Below, one piece after another: positions 34,327 to 42,836 of a DNA stretch of 64,000 bases. The notes under the pieces were generated by a model, which was not told where the DNA came from, made no database searches, and saw only the letters and a program-made list of their open reading frames with translations. Every line of letters starts with the position of its first letter. The stretch's first letter is position 1. The stretch is from Marinococcus halophilus (GTDB taxonomy: Bacteria > Bacillota > Bacilli > Bacillales > Marinococcaceae): NCBI RefSeq assembly GCF_002265875.1, contig NZ_NPFA01000001.1, forward strand, positions 270,873 through 334,872. Direction: 5' to 3'. The translations under genes were made by a program, and so were the position numbers.

Positions 34327-34358
34327 ATCCAGGCAATTTTATTGTCTGGATTTTTTTG
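34327..34358 (+). terminator. Intrinsic terminator
   Basis: ATCCAG...CTGGAT stem strengthened by an inner CAAT/ATTG pairing, then seven T. Ends the thioesterase unit. Confidence 0.82.
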
Positions 34359-34418
34359 TAACTTCCCGGCAGTTTAGGCGACTATTATTTGTAGCAGATA
34401 TCATATAATTACAGCCTA

Positions 34419-34447
34419 TTGAACTATTGCTGAATTAACTATAAAAT
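34419..34447 (+). promoter_or_regulatory. Sigma-A promoter of the LCP gene
   Basis: -35 TTGAAC (34419-34424), exact 17-nt spacer, -10 TAAAAT (34442-34447); 44 nt before the start codon. Confidence 0.7.
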
Positions 34448-34491
34448 GAAGCAATACTACATAACCAGGCAGACAGGAGAAATGGAGACAT

Positions 34492-35430
34492 ATGAAAAAA
34501 GCATTATTAATTATTGGCGGGCTGTTTTTGGCGCTCCTTATAGCAGTCGGCATCTATGCCTGGTACCTTTACGACTCGGTTGCGGATACGGCGGAAAATA
34601 TTAACGAGGGCAACGATCGCCAGAGCAACCTTCGGGAAGCCGATGTAGACATGGATGCAAGCGAGCCGATTTCCATTCTGCTCATGGGCGTTGATGCCCG
34701 GAATGGAAGCACCTCAGGCCGGACCGACACCATGATTGTGGCTACTGTAAATCCTGAAACTGAATCAACCAAAATGGTCAGTATTCCAAGAGATACGTAT
34801 ACGGAAATGATCGGACGGGGAGATGAAGGAAAAGACAAAATCACACATGCAAATGCGTTTGGCGGGGCTGACATGGCAATGAATACCGTGGAAAACTTCC
34901 TGAACGTACCGATTGACTATTACGCTACTATTAACTTTGAAGGATTCGAGGATATGGTAGATGCGGTAGGTGGAATAACCGTCAACAATACTTTTGCTTT
35001 CAGCGACAACGGCTATGATTTTCCAGAAGGTGAAATCGAAATGGACGGGGAAAAAGCACTTACCTATGTTCGTATGAGAAAAGAAGATCCACGCGGGGAT
35101 CTCGGACGTAACGAGCGCCAGCGTCAGGTACTTGAAGCTATTGCGAATAAAGGACAGAGCGTGACATCCATCACTCGCATTGGCGACTATCTCGATGTGG
35201 TAGAGGAAAATGTGCGCACGAACATGACCTTCGATGACATGAAGGATCTGCGCTCGAATTACTTCAGCGCCCGGAATGATATTGAAAACATTAGCTTTGA
35301 AAACGGCCAGGACCGCACAATTGATGGAATTTACTACATGGAGCAAGATCCGGCCGAGGTGCAGGAAATCTCGAACACGCTCCGTGAGCATCTCGAGCTT
35401 GAAAACGGCGAAGAAGCTCCCGCAGAATAA
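34492..35430 (+). CDS. LytR-CpsA-Psr (LCP) family wall-polymer ligase
   Basis: 312 residues. Short cytoplasmic start, one membrane helix at about 3-25, then an extracellular LCP domain: ISILLMGVDAR (about 60), SGRTDTMIVATVN, SIPRDTYTEM, ITHANAFGGADM, and a C-terminal MRKEDPRGDLGRNERQRQVL with the conserved Arg residues that bind the polyprenyl pyrophosphate. These proteins transfer teichoic acid, capsule or other anionic polymers from the lipid carrier to peptidoglycan. The linker after the helix is acidic. It is far from the polysaccharide locus but may attach its product. Confidence 0.93.
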   Translation: MKKALLIIGGLFLALLIAVGIYAWYLYDSVADTAENINEGNDRQSNLREADVDMDASEPISILLMGVDARNGSTSGRTDTMIVATVNPETESTKMVSIPRDTYTEMIGRGDEGKDKITHANAFGGADMAMNTVENFLNVPIDYYATINFEGFEDMVDAVGGITVNNTFAFSDNGYDFPEGEIEMDGEKALTYVRMRKEDPRGDLGRNERQRQVLEAIANKGQSVTSITRIGDYLDVVEENVRTNMTFDDMKDLRSNYFSARNDIENISFENGQDRTIDGIYYMEQDPAEVQEISNTLREHLELENGEEAPAE

Positions 35431-35434
35431 ATAA

Positions 35435-35470
35435 AAAAAACGGTGTCCTCAGCGAGGACGCCGTTTTTTA
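35435..35470. terminator. Bidirectional terminator between LCP gene and CpsB paralogue
   Basis: ACGGTGTCCTC/GAGGACGCCGT stem with 3-nt loop, A tract before and T tract after. Its right side overlaps the end of the minus-strand gene. Confidence 0.88.
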
Positions 35471-36259
35471 TTTGGCTTTGGAACGGTTTGGCATAAACCA
35501 TTTTCTTTTTTCTTTTAACGGAAGCGGCTCCTCGGTACTCACATAACGATTATTCAGCACGCATGCTGCGTTCTCCTTCAGCATTTCTGCATAGTCTTTT
35601 CCAGCCAGCTTTTCGATACTGTTGAAGGCCCCTTCCAGGGAAGCTCCCTCTTCAGAGGGATCGATGGTCATACTCGCTGTCATGTTAGCCCACCGGTGCT
35701 GAATCATTTTTTCTGCCAGATGCCTTTGCGGCTTCGGAGCGGCTTTGCTGAAGCTTTCTGCACTCACCTGTGCGAGCGATCCGTCTTTAATCAGCCGGTA
35801 CAGCTCTTCCGGATGTTGCTGGAAGCCCGGCGCCTTTTCTGGTTCTGCAAGGATGGGCATGTACCCTTCCATACGCAGTTCATGTAAATTCGCATGCATG
35901 TTGTGATAGGAAAGCTCTTCGCTCCACTCTACAAGAACGTACCGGCTGCCGTTTAGCGTTAGTGCTTCTTCCGTCTTTAATTCATTGATCAGTGTATCTG
36001 TCAGCCGAACGCACTGGCCGGGATAAATACGAATGTTGCCTAATTCACTGTGCCACTGCTTTTGAAACTGCTCTATTAAAAATGGAATTGTATCTCCTGG
36101 ACGTTTATCGTTTTCATGCCACTGCACTGGGGCAGCAATAATATCTGTAACTCCTGTTTCCTGGCATTCTGTGAGCCATTGCCTGACATTATTCTTTTTC
36201 TCCGCAGTATCGTCTTCATCACTTAAGATGCAGCTGTTAATGTCAATCAACTCTTCCAC
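35468..36259 (-). CDS. CpsB/YwqE paralogue that has lost its metal ligands (pseudo-phosphatase)
   Basis: 263 residues that align end to end with the CpsB-type enzyme at 23.9 kb: RYVLVEWS matches RYVFVEFS, the EGYMPILAEPEKA segment matches EGYVPVIVHPERT, and both end in a basic tail. Yet DLHSH is DINSC, ATPHH is AAPVQ, PGQE is PGQC, HPER is AEPEK and STDAH is TIDPS. All metal-binding positions are changed, so phosphatase activity is not expected. The reading frame is intact, so it is probably a functional non-enzymatic protein rather than a decaying gene. It converges with an LCP ligase gene. Confidence 0.82.
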   Translation of the reverse strand: MEELIDINSCILSDEDDTAEKKNNVRQWLTECQETGVTDIIAAPVQWHENDKRPGDTIPFLIEQFQKQWHSELGNIRIYPGQCVRLTDTLINELKTEEALTLNGSRYVLVEWSEELSYHNMHANLHELRMEGYMPILAEPEKAPGFQQHPEELYRLIKDGSLAQVSAESFSKAAPKPQRHLAEKMIQHRWANMTASMTIDPSEEGASLEGAFNSIEKLAGKDYAEMLKENAACVLNNRYVSTEEPLPLKEKRKWFMPNRSKAK

Positions 36260-36401
36260 TCCTTTGGTTCGGCCCTCAGCCTTTATTATTCCTTCGGCAT
36301 GGAAACGATTAAGCAGTTTAAGTATAGCACATAACCTCCCCCGCCAAAGTAACTATATCTCAGCCTGCCAGCATCTTTCGCGTAAAACTTTTGTCACGAA
36401 A

Positions 36402-36439
36402 AAGAGGCTGAAAGCAATGACTCTGCTTTTCAGCCTCTC
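36402..36439 (-). terminator. Intrinsic terminator after the NlpC/P60 gene
   Basis: GAGGCTGAAAAGCA/TGCTTTCAGCCTC hairpin followed on the minus strand by TTTTTC. Confidence 0.82.
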
Positions 36440-36454
36440 GGTTATTTATTATGT

Positions 36455-37426
36455 TTAGAAACGTCCTGCGCCAATGTAACGGGATTTCCAATAGGAGCTT
36501 TTCATGTCGGAAATGGTGACGCCGGTCGAGGCGCCGGCATGGAGAAACTTGCCGTTTCCAACGTAAAATCCCATATGGGAAGGACCTGTTCTTGTTTCAT
36601 AAAATACGACATCGCCTACGCTCGGATTCGACACCTTCGATACCTGGGTCCACATTTGCGCTACTGTACGCTTCGTTTTTACGCCGTGCTGATTCATAAC
36701 ATACTGGACGAAGCCACTGCAGTCAAAGCCGCTCGGTGTAGTGCCCCCCCATACATAAGGAGTCCCCATATACTGCTTGCCTGTTTCCACTACCGCTGAG
36801 GACGAGCCGGTCGATACACCTGCTACTGTACTGGAATTGGAACTCGAAGAGGAGCTGGAATTTCCGGAAGAAGCCGTCACATTACTGCTCAATGCTTTTC
36901 TGGTAACCGGACCGACGACGCCGTCCACCCCGATACCCGCAGCGCGCTGAAAATCTTTTACTGCTGCATCTGTTACAGGGCCGAATACGCCGTCCACATA
37001 GCTGTTATAAAATCCTTTGCTTTTCAGCGTGCTCTGCAAACTGCTCACTTCGCTTCCGCGGTCCCCCCGGCGGAGACTCGAAGACACGCTCGAGCTGGAA
37101 GAACCTGAGGAATTCGAAGAAACACTGGAGGAAGAGCTGTTGCTGCCAAGATTCATTTTACTGAATGTGATTGGGCCGGCTACGCCATCCACTCCAATGC
37201 TTTTTGCACGCTGAAATGATTTCAGGGAGCTCGCTGTTACCGGTCCAAACACCCCGTCAATGGCACCACTGTGATATCCTTCGCTTTTTAAGTACTCCTG
37301 CAGCTCTTTTACGTCAGAGTTCCGGTGGCCTACTTTTAATGTCTGGTCTCCAAGAGCTGCGTCTGCAACGCTGGGTGTGGCTAAAAGTCCTGCTGCAAGC
37401 GCAGCGCTGAATAAGAATTTTTTCAT
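36455..37426 (-). CDS. Secreted NlpC/P60 D,L-endopeptidase with two PG-binding domains
   Basis: 323 residues. Signal peptide about 1-23 (cleavage near ADA-ALG). Two PG_binding_1 modules (about 28-90 and 118-180; FGPVTASSLKSFQR and FGPVTDAAVKDFQR) are separated by Ser-only-like linkers. A C-terminal NlpC/P60 domain (about 210-323) has the catalytic DCSGF cysteine, SHMGFYVG histidine and FLHAG. It cuts D-gamma-Glu to diaminopimelate bonds in stem peptides. The binding modules are unlike those of the amidase/SpoIID pair, so they did not arise from the same recent expansion. A WalR-like box lies about 240 nt upstream. Confidence 0.93.
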   Translation of the reverse strand: MKKFLFSAALAAGLLATPSVADAALGDQTLKVGHRNSDVKELQEYLKSEGYHSGAIDGVFGPVTASSLKSFQRAKSIGVDGVAGPITFSKMNLGSNSSSSSVSSNSSGSSSSSVSSSLRRGDRGSEVSSLQSTLKSKGFYNSYVDGVFGPVTDAAVKDFQRAAGIGVDGVVGPVTRKALSSNVTASSGNSSSSSSSNSSTVAGVSTGSSSAVVETGKQYMGTPYVWGGTTPSGFDCSGFVQYVMNQHGVKTKRTVAQMWTQVSKVSNPSVGDVVFYETRTGPSHMGFYVGNGKFLHAGASTGVTISDMKSSYWKSRYIGAGRF

Positions 37427-37667
37427 ATGTTTTCGTCTGTAAGGTCTCTTAATATCCGGAGTGTGTATGTTGTGAATCTAAAGTTTCAGAACAGCTCATC
37501 TGATAGAAATATATGTAATAAAAGGGATATTTTTTATTATTAAGAGTTTAAGACGATTACACCTCCTGTTATTTTATTTTTAAGTGATTAAGTATGTTTT
37601 TTCCGTATTTATTAACTACTCGTAGTATATGTTGGAGGCACAACTAATTCAATAGAAGTGGAACTTT

Positions 37668-37684
37668 TGTTACATAACTGTAAT
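37668..37684 (+). promoter_or_regulatory. WalR-like direct repeat
   Basis: TGTTAC-ATAAC-TGTAAT fits the TGTWAH-N5-TGTWAH consensus exactly. It stands upstream of a peptidoglycan endopeptidase gene, the classic WalKR target class, but points away from that gene and is 240 nt from its start. Confidence 0.45.
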
Positions 37685-37765
37685 TTAGCACACAAATTCG
37701 TAACTTTATTAGTGATTTTAGACCTAATTAAAACTTTGCACACGGTATAATATGCCCAGTAAACA

Positions 37766-37804
37766 TAAAAAAACTTCCTCCACCTGCGAAAAGGCGGAAG
37801 AAGT
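37766..37804 (-). terminator. Intrinsic terminator after the 212-residue hypothetical gene
   Basis: CTTCTTCCGCC/GGTGGAGGAAG stem followed on the minus strand by seven T. Confidence 0.85.
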
Positions 37805-37816
37805 TATGCGTTATTT

Positions 37817-38455
37817 TCACATCTGTAATATTCTATGTTCTTTAATGTAGTCGATGACCTCTTCCACGCTGATATCCTCTGCCAGAATATACCTGCTGCG
37901 CTGATGCACTTCCGGTTTTTCAAGAATATTCAGCTTCACGCAGTAGCGGAACAGCAGAGTGATAAACTGGCGAAGCGTAGAGGCCTGATAGGTGGATTTT
38001 TCCTTCAGTGAATCCCCAAAGGCTTCAAAGTAATCCTTTGAAGAGAAAGGAGATTTATTCTCCCAGGAAACCAGGTTCTGTAAGAACGTCCTGAAAAATT
38101 CAACGCTTACAGCGTATGTCTGTGGTGCTTTTTTGAATTTCAGCAGCCCCTCTTCTTCAATGTAGTATAAAAGAAGCGTGTCCCGGTTTTGGGCTGAAGA
38201 AGCGCTGGTAACGTTCAGATGGGGATCTCTGAAGGGAACTGTAGGAGCGGACAGGTCGACCAACCCGTTTTCTCCAAAGGGCACCGCCTCCGCGTTATTC
38301 CGTTCCGGGTAACTGGCATCCTCTCCCGCGATAAAAGCCTTCATTCGTTCGAGGCTGCGCATATAATGTACGGCCTGTTCGGCGCGGTCATAGTTATGGT
38401 CCTGCACCGCCTCATGCAGTATTTCCTGTAACTGTTCTTCATATTTTGCTGACAT
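37817..38455 (-). CDS. Hypothetical protein, 212 residues
   Basis: Good RBS (AAAGGAG) and a terminator directly after it, so it is a single-gene unit. I do not recognise the family. The N-terminal ~45 residues look like a charged helix (YEEQLQEILHEAVQDHNYDR). A Ser/Asn-rich loop follows. The C-terminal half (residues about 105-210) is helical with LRQFITLLFRYCVKLNIL and VEEVIDYIKEH, perhaps a winged-helix or helical bundle. No signal peptide or membrane helix. Codon use matches its neighbours. Cytoplasmic; function unknown. Confidence 0.75.
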   Translation of the reverse strand: MSAKYEEQLQEILHEAVQDHNYDRAEQAVHYMRSLERMKAFIAGEDASYPERNNAEAVPFGENGLVDLSAPTVPFRDPHLNVTSASSAQNRDTLLLYYIEEEGLLKFKKAPQTYAVSVEFFRTFLQNLVSWENKSPFSSKDYFEAFGDSLKEKSTYQASTLRQFITLLFRYCVKLNILEKPEVHQRSRYILAEDISVEEVIDYIKEHRILQM

Positions 38456-38784
38456 TAAGGGTGAATCTCCTTTCTTCAGTGACGGTCTTCATATTATTAA
38501 TTTTTTGCGCTTGTGTAAGAATTAATTTAACAATTGTTTTTATGCAAAAATAAGCAGCCATTTGAATTATACTTAATATATTTTTTCATATTGTCCTGCC
38601 GGCGTCTATACTTTCTTGTTGTATAATTATAAATTACACACATATTCTTTTATCGTACGTTATTCTTTTACTACTTTCATCGGTCTTCATTCTCGATAAT
38701 TATAGCGGTCTTTATTAGTATTTTTATACTGACGTGAAAAAAGCCGGAAAAAGCGAATATCGCTTTTTCCGGCTTACTGGTTCT
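38456..38784. other. 329-bp intergenic region
   Basis: AT-rich, no gene seen. Three direct copies of CGGTCTTYAT occur at 38483-38492, 38681-38690 and 38706-38715. The alpha-galactosidase terminator is at 38737-38776. Confidence 0.45.
38737..38776 (-). terminator. Intrinsic terminator after the alpha-galactosidase gene
   Basis: GCCGGAAAAAGCGA/TCGCTTTTTCCGGC stem with a short loop and TTTTTT on the minus strand. Confidence 0.88.
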
Positions 38785-40989
38785 CTATACTGCCCGCAGT
38801 ACTATAACGGTGGAGGCATAATCTCCTACAGGCTTTTTCACCCCCTCTGTATTCACCGGAAGCCCTGCATACATTAGTTCAGCACCATACAGTTGCCAGT
38901 CTGTTCCTTCCACTGCATAAAGCAGCTCTTCAGCGAGTCCGACCCCATAAACCCGGCTGAACCCATCATTTGGTTCTTCGAGCACCTGGTACCTGCCAAT
39001 GACTGCCGTTTTCTTATCCTTCGAAACCACGCTCCAGGAAGTCACGTTTCCATCACCCTCAAACGGGCTCGTAATCCGGTAAAAGTCACCTTCCTGGAGA
39101 AGCTCCCGGTAGTGTTTGTAAAATTCCACCTGCTTTTGCAGCACTGATAGATCCGGCTCCTTCGTAATATCAAGCTCGTAGCCAAAATTTCCAAAATAGG
39201 AAACGTCCGCCCGTGTCTGCAGACTCGTAGTCCGGTGCACCTGATGATTGGGTACGTCAGATACATGGGCACCCATTGTCTTCAGCGGATACACCATCGA
39301 CGTACCGTACTGGATACGGAGTCTTTCCACAGCATCGGTATTGTCGCTCGTCCATGTCTGCGGCGCGTAGTACAGCATGCCGGGATCAAACCGGCACCCC
39401 CCGCTTGCACAGGACTCAAACAATACATGCGGAAATTCTGTCGTCAGCCGCTCATACAAATCATAGACACCGAGCACGTAACGGTGCATGATTTCCTGCT
39501 GCCGGTCCGGCGGATACACCTTAGAGTAAACTTCTGTAAGCGGCCTGTTCATGTCCCACTTTACATAAGTGATGGCAGCATCCTTTAGCAGCCGGGACAT
39601 CTGACGGTAGAGCTCATCAACTACCTCCGGCCTTGAAAAGTCCAGCACAAATTGATTCCTTCCCTGTGAGGGCTGTCTCCCCGGTGTTTCAAGTATCCAG
39701 TCCGGATGCTTTTGAAACAGTTCGCTTTGTTTTGATATCATTTCCGGTTCAAACCACAGGCCAAAACGCATATCCATGCCTGTGATTTTTTCCGCCAGCC
39801 CCCGGATGCCGTTTGGAAGCTTACTTTCATCTTCAAACCAGTCCCCGAGCGATGTCGTGTCATCGTTCCTGCGACCGAACCACCCATCATCCAGGACGAA
39901 CAATTCGATACCACACTGACTGGCTGTTTCCGCCATGGAAACAATCTTTTCTTCATTGAAATCAAAATAAGTGCCTTCCCAGTTGTTTAAAAGCACCGGC
40001 CGTGTTTCATCTCTCCAGGGTCCACGAACAAGGCGGCTGCGGTATAGATCGTGGAATTTTTGGCTCATGCCGTTTAAGCCTTCTGTAGAATGCACCATCA
40101 CTACCTCGGGAGTCTGGAAAGTTTCGCCAGGCTCCATCTTCCAGGAAAAATCAAAACCCGGAAGCCCCATCGACACTCTCGAAACCCCAAAGTGGTCAAC
40201 CTCTACCTGGCCCTCGAAATTACCGCTGTAAACAAAGCTGAAACCAAATACTTCGCCCCGGCTTTCATCTGTTCCCGGCCGCTTCAACGCCAGAAACGGG
40301 TTGTGCTGGGCACTACTGACGCCTCGGGTGCTTGCAATCTGCTGTACTCCCTCTTCAAGCTTTCGTGTTTTCACGTGACGCTCTCTCGCCCAGGCACCGG
40401 ATAAATGCAGCATCTCAAACTCTGCGTCCGGAAAATCGACATTCATGCTTTTAATGCCAAGCAGACGAAACGATTCACTTCCGCCGTTATAAACAGCCGC
40501 ACTCCGAGTAATGACCCCGGATGCTTCAAAAAGCGTATACTGCAGAGTTAATTCCGCGTTCAGATGGTAGTCTTTCAGAGTAACAACGAGCGTAGAAGCT
40601 TCATCTCCGTGCTCTGTGTATGTGGCCGGCAGCCCTGGAAGCTCAGGCTTGTTTTCAAGGAAAGCATGACTTTCGTATTGGAAATTAGTAATACGGCTGC
40701 CATCCTGCTGCTGAATGTGCAGTGCCGGCTCACGGAAATCAGTCGTGCCGTAAACCGGATATTCCTGCTGTATGCTTTCGAGTGAAAATGAAGGATTTTC
40801 TTCAAATACAGAAGTCGTATTCGAACGTTCTTCAAACCGGCGCAGATGAGAAAAATCCTCACGATGCGGCAGGCGTTTTCCGTAATAGATATGCCCGAGC
40901 TGATTATTTGAAAGCACATCGAATACGTAGCTCGTATCTGCTGCCTGCAAATGAAATGTTTTAGTGGCACTGCTGTAATGAATAGGCAT
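38785..40989 (-). CDS. Alpha-galactosidase, glycoside hydrolase family 36
   Basis: 734 residues from the ATG at 40989 (GGGG 9 nt upstream); a GTG at 41004 is in frame but overlaps that RBS. GH36 marks: LLNNWEGTYFDFNEEKI, LDDGWFGRRNDDT, YVKWDMNR near residue 475 with the Asp nucleophile, and ESCASGGCRFDPG near 530 preceding the acid/base. No signal peptide, so it hydrolyses imported alpha-galactosides (raffinose, melibiose type) in the cytoplasm. It closes an operon with a second carbohydrate ABC importer. Length is typical for RafA/AgaA-like tetrameric enzymes. Confidence 0.93.
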   Translation of the reverse strand: MPIHYSSATKTFHLQAADTSYVFDVLSNNQLGHIYYGKRLPHREDFSHLRRFEERSNTTSVFEENPSFSLESIQQEYPVYGTTDFREPALHIQQQDGSRITNFQYESHAFLENKPELPGLPATYTEHGDEASTLVVTLKDYHLNAELTLQYTLFEASGVITRSAAVYNGGSESFRLLGIKSMNVDFPDAEFEMLHLSGAWARERHVKTRKLEEGVQQIASTRGVSSAQHNPFLALKRPGTDESRGEVFGFSFVYSGNFEGQVEVDHFGVSRVSMGLPGFDFSWKMEPGETFQTPEVVMVHSTEGLNGMSQKFHDLYRSRLVRGPWRDETRPVLLNNWEGTYFDFNEEKIVSMAETASQCGIELFVLDDGWFGRRNDDTTSLGDWFEDESKLPNGIRGLAEKITGMDMRFGLWFEPEMISKQSELFQKHPDWILETPGRQPSQGRNQFVLDFSRPEVVDELYRQMSRLLKDAAITYVKWDMNRPLTEVYSKVYPPDRQQEIMHRYVLGVYDLYERLTTEFPHVLFESCASGGCRFDPGMLYYAPQTWTSDNTDAVERLRIQYGTSMVYPLKTMGAHVSDVPNHQVHRTTSLQTRADVSYFGNFGYELDITKEPDLSVLQKQVEFYKHYRELLQEGDFYRITSPFEGDGNVTSWSVVSKDKKTAVIGRYQVLEEPNDGFSRVYGVGLAEELLYAVEGTDWQLYGAELMYAGLPVNTEGVKKPVGDYASTVIVLRAV

Positions 40990-41012
40990 TCCGCTTTTCC
41001 CCACTTTTTATT

Positions 41013-41843
41013 TTATTTGATCGATCCCTGCGCAAGGCCTTCGATAAAGAAGCGCTGTAAAAATAAGAACAACAAGGTCATCGGCAGCAGCGCTACAAGA
41101 GAAGCGGCAGCCACCAGGTTCAGATTGGCCGAGTTTTCTCCGAAGAAGCTGTTCACTGCCACCGGCAGCGTCTGAACGCTTGCTTCCTGAAGGAAGAAAA
41201 TCGCAAACTGGAAGTCGTTCCAGATATAGACGCAGGCAATGATTAATACCGTGGCTGTAATAGGCTTAAGCAGCGGAAACACGATCCGGAAGAAAATGGT
41301 CATCGTACTTGCACCGTCAATTTTTGCCGCTTCTTCAAGCTCTTTCGGCACAGTAGAGCGAATAAATCCGGCATACAAAAAAATCGTCATTGAAAGAAAT
41401 GCTGCAACGTTATTAAATATAGCCACGGCGCGAGTATTTAACAGCCCCCAGTCCACGACCATCTGGTAAAGTGGCACGAGGACCGTCAGTGGCGGCACAA
41501 TCATAACACCGATAAAAAACAAGTATACAAATTTGTTTAGCTTCGTCTGTCTCCTTGCGAGCGGGTAAGCAGCCAGCGAACCGGCAAGAATCAGGCAGGC
41601 GGCGGAGAAAAACGTAATGAAGCCGGAATTAAACATTGCTGTCCCGAGCTGCGCCTGTTCCCAGGCCACAGTAAAATTTTCAAAGCTCCATTCCTGCTGC
41701 GGCAGTACCCACATGGAACTAAAGTCGCCCAATGCTTTCAGCGAGGTAGTAATCAAAATATAAAAGGGAACAATATGCAAAAGACATATGAGCAGGCACA
41801 AAAGATTCAATCCTAAACGCTGTTTTCCTGTAAAGCGATTCAT
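41013..41843 (-). CDS. Carbohydrate ABC transporter permease, MalG type (alpha-galactoside operon)
   Basis: 276 residues, six hydrophobic segments. The EAA loop reads KELEEAAKIDGASTMTIFFR, the MalG-type ATPase contact. The ATG shares a base with the stop of the preceding permease gene, so translation is coupled. It forms the importer with the genes at 41.8 and 42.8 kb. Likely cargo is raffinose-family sugars, inferred from the GH36 neighbour. No ATPase gene is nearby. Confidence 0.92.
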   Translation of the reverse strand: MNRFTGKQRLGLNLLCLLICLLHIVPFYILITTSLKALGDFSSMWVLPQQEWSFENFTVAWEQAQLGTAMFNSGFITFFSAACLILAGSLAAYPLARRQTKLNKFVYLFFIGVMIVPPLTVLVPLYQMVVDWGLLNTRAVAIFNNVAAFLSMTIFLYAGFIRSTVPKELEEAAKIDGASTMTIFFRIVFPLLKPITATVLIIACVYIWNDFQFAIFFLQEASVQTLPVAVNSFFGENSANLNLVAAASLVALLPMTLLFLFLQRFFIEGLAQGSIK

Positions 41844-42769
41844 TATGCTTCTACCTCCTTGCGGCGCAGGTAAATGACCGAGGCCAGCGTAATAACGAGA
41901 ATAATGATAACCATCAGCACGCCCTGCGTGGCTGCGTAGCCTGCGTCCTGGCGGTCAAAGTACAGCGAATACATGAATGTCGACATGGACTGCGAGGCAT
42001 CTCCCGGTCCGCCTCCGGTCAAGGAAACAATCACGTCAAACAGCTTTAACCCTCCTATAATATTTAGCACAACGTTGATGGTAATTGCCGGCATTAAAAG
42101 CGGAATCGTGATATTTTTGAACTGCTGGAACAGCGAAGCCCCGTCGATGCGTGCTGCTTCGTAATACTCTTTGGATACGCTTTGCAGTCCGGCAATAAAT
42201 ACAATCATCGAAATGCCTACAAACTGGTATGTGTTGACCAGTACGATTAAAAACGGATTCAGGCTAGGATTGTTCAGCCAGTTAATACGATCAAGCCCAA
42301 AAAGCATGACAACATCGTTTAACGCTCCATTACTGTAAGCAAACATAAAGTACCAGATATACCCCATAATAAGCGGGCTGATAATAACCGGCATATATAC
42401 GATTGTTCTGGTAATGGCACGCATTTTCAGGCTTTGCATGAGCAGCAGTGCATACAGCAGGCCTACTGTCATCTGCAAAAACGTACTGCCGACACCATAA
42501 AGCAGCGTATTGCGCACTACGAGCCACGTAGTAGGGTCTGTAAGCATCCGGGTGTACTGTTCGAAGCCGACAAAGTTCCTTGTCTGCGAGAAACCATCCC
42601 AATCTGTAAAAGAAATGCGCAGGCCGTTGATAAACGGATAAACGATGAAAATAATGACAAAGGCAAGCGCGGGAACGTACATAATCCAGAGCGAGGATGT
42701 TTTTGAGCTTTTGATTTTGTTTTTCTTAGCACCGGAATCTGCTGATTCATATTTTTCGGTTTTTTCCAT
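41843..42769 (-). CDS. Carbohydrate ABC transporter permease, MalF type (alpha-galactoside operon)
   Basis: 308 residues, RBS AGGAG. A lysine-rich N-terminus ([12 protein letters not shown]) leads into six membrane helices. The EAA loop is [20 protein letters not shown], and [18 protein letters not shown] is the CUT1 MalF signature. Overlaps the MalG-type gene by one base. Only about 30 percent similar by eye to the mannoside-operon permease, so the two importers are separate acquisitions rather than a recent local duplication. Confidence 0.92.
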   Translation of the reverse strand: MEKTEKYESADSGAKKNKIKSSKTSSLWIMYVPALAFVIIFIVYPFINGLRISFTDWDGFSQTRNFVGFEQYTRMLTDPTTWLVVRNTLLYGVGSTFLQMTVGLLYALLLMQSLKMRAITRTIVYMPVIISPLIMGYIWYFMFAYSNGALNDVVMLFGLDRINWLNNPSLNPFLIVLVNTYQFVGISMIVFIAGLQSVSKEYYEAARIDGASLFQQFKNITIPLLMPAITINVVLNIIGGLKLFDVIVSLTGGGPGDASQSMSTFMYSLYFDRQDAGYAATQGVLMVIIILVITLASVIYLRRKEVEA

Positions 42770-42836
42770 TTTTTCTCACTCCTATAAAGGGAAAGGGACT
42801 GACCGGAAAGAAGTCCCTTTCATTTAATCCTCCTGA

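Larger units (their letters stand above)
37427..37816. other. 390-bp intergenic region, regulatory
   Basis: AT-rich, no gene seen. It holds a WalR-like direct repeat at 37668-37684, an AGGAGGTG sequence on the minus strand near 37560 followed only by GTG-TAA (no ORF), and the terminator of the upstream gene at 37766-37804. Confidence 0.5.

Noticed and set aside
35468..36259. CpsB paralogue as a decayed pseudogene
   Set aside because: No frameshift or internal stop, normal length, good framework conservation; a non-catalytic protein fits better.
37735..37751. TTTGCA plus TATAAT on the plus strand considered as a promoter
   Set aside because: Spacing is only five bases, no other -35 fits, and no plus-strand gene follows; the next feature is a minus-strand terminator.
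38483..38715. Three CGGTCTTYAT copies in the intergenic region
   Set aside because: Short, irregularly spaced, and with no link to a promoter. Kept only as a note in the intergenic entry.
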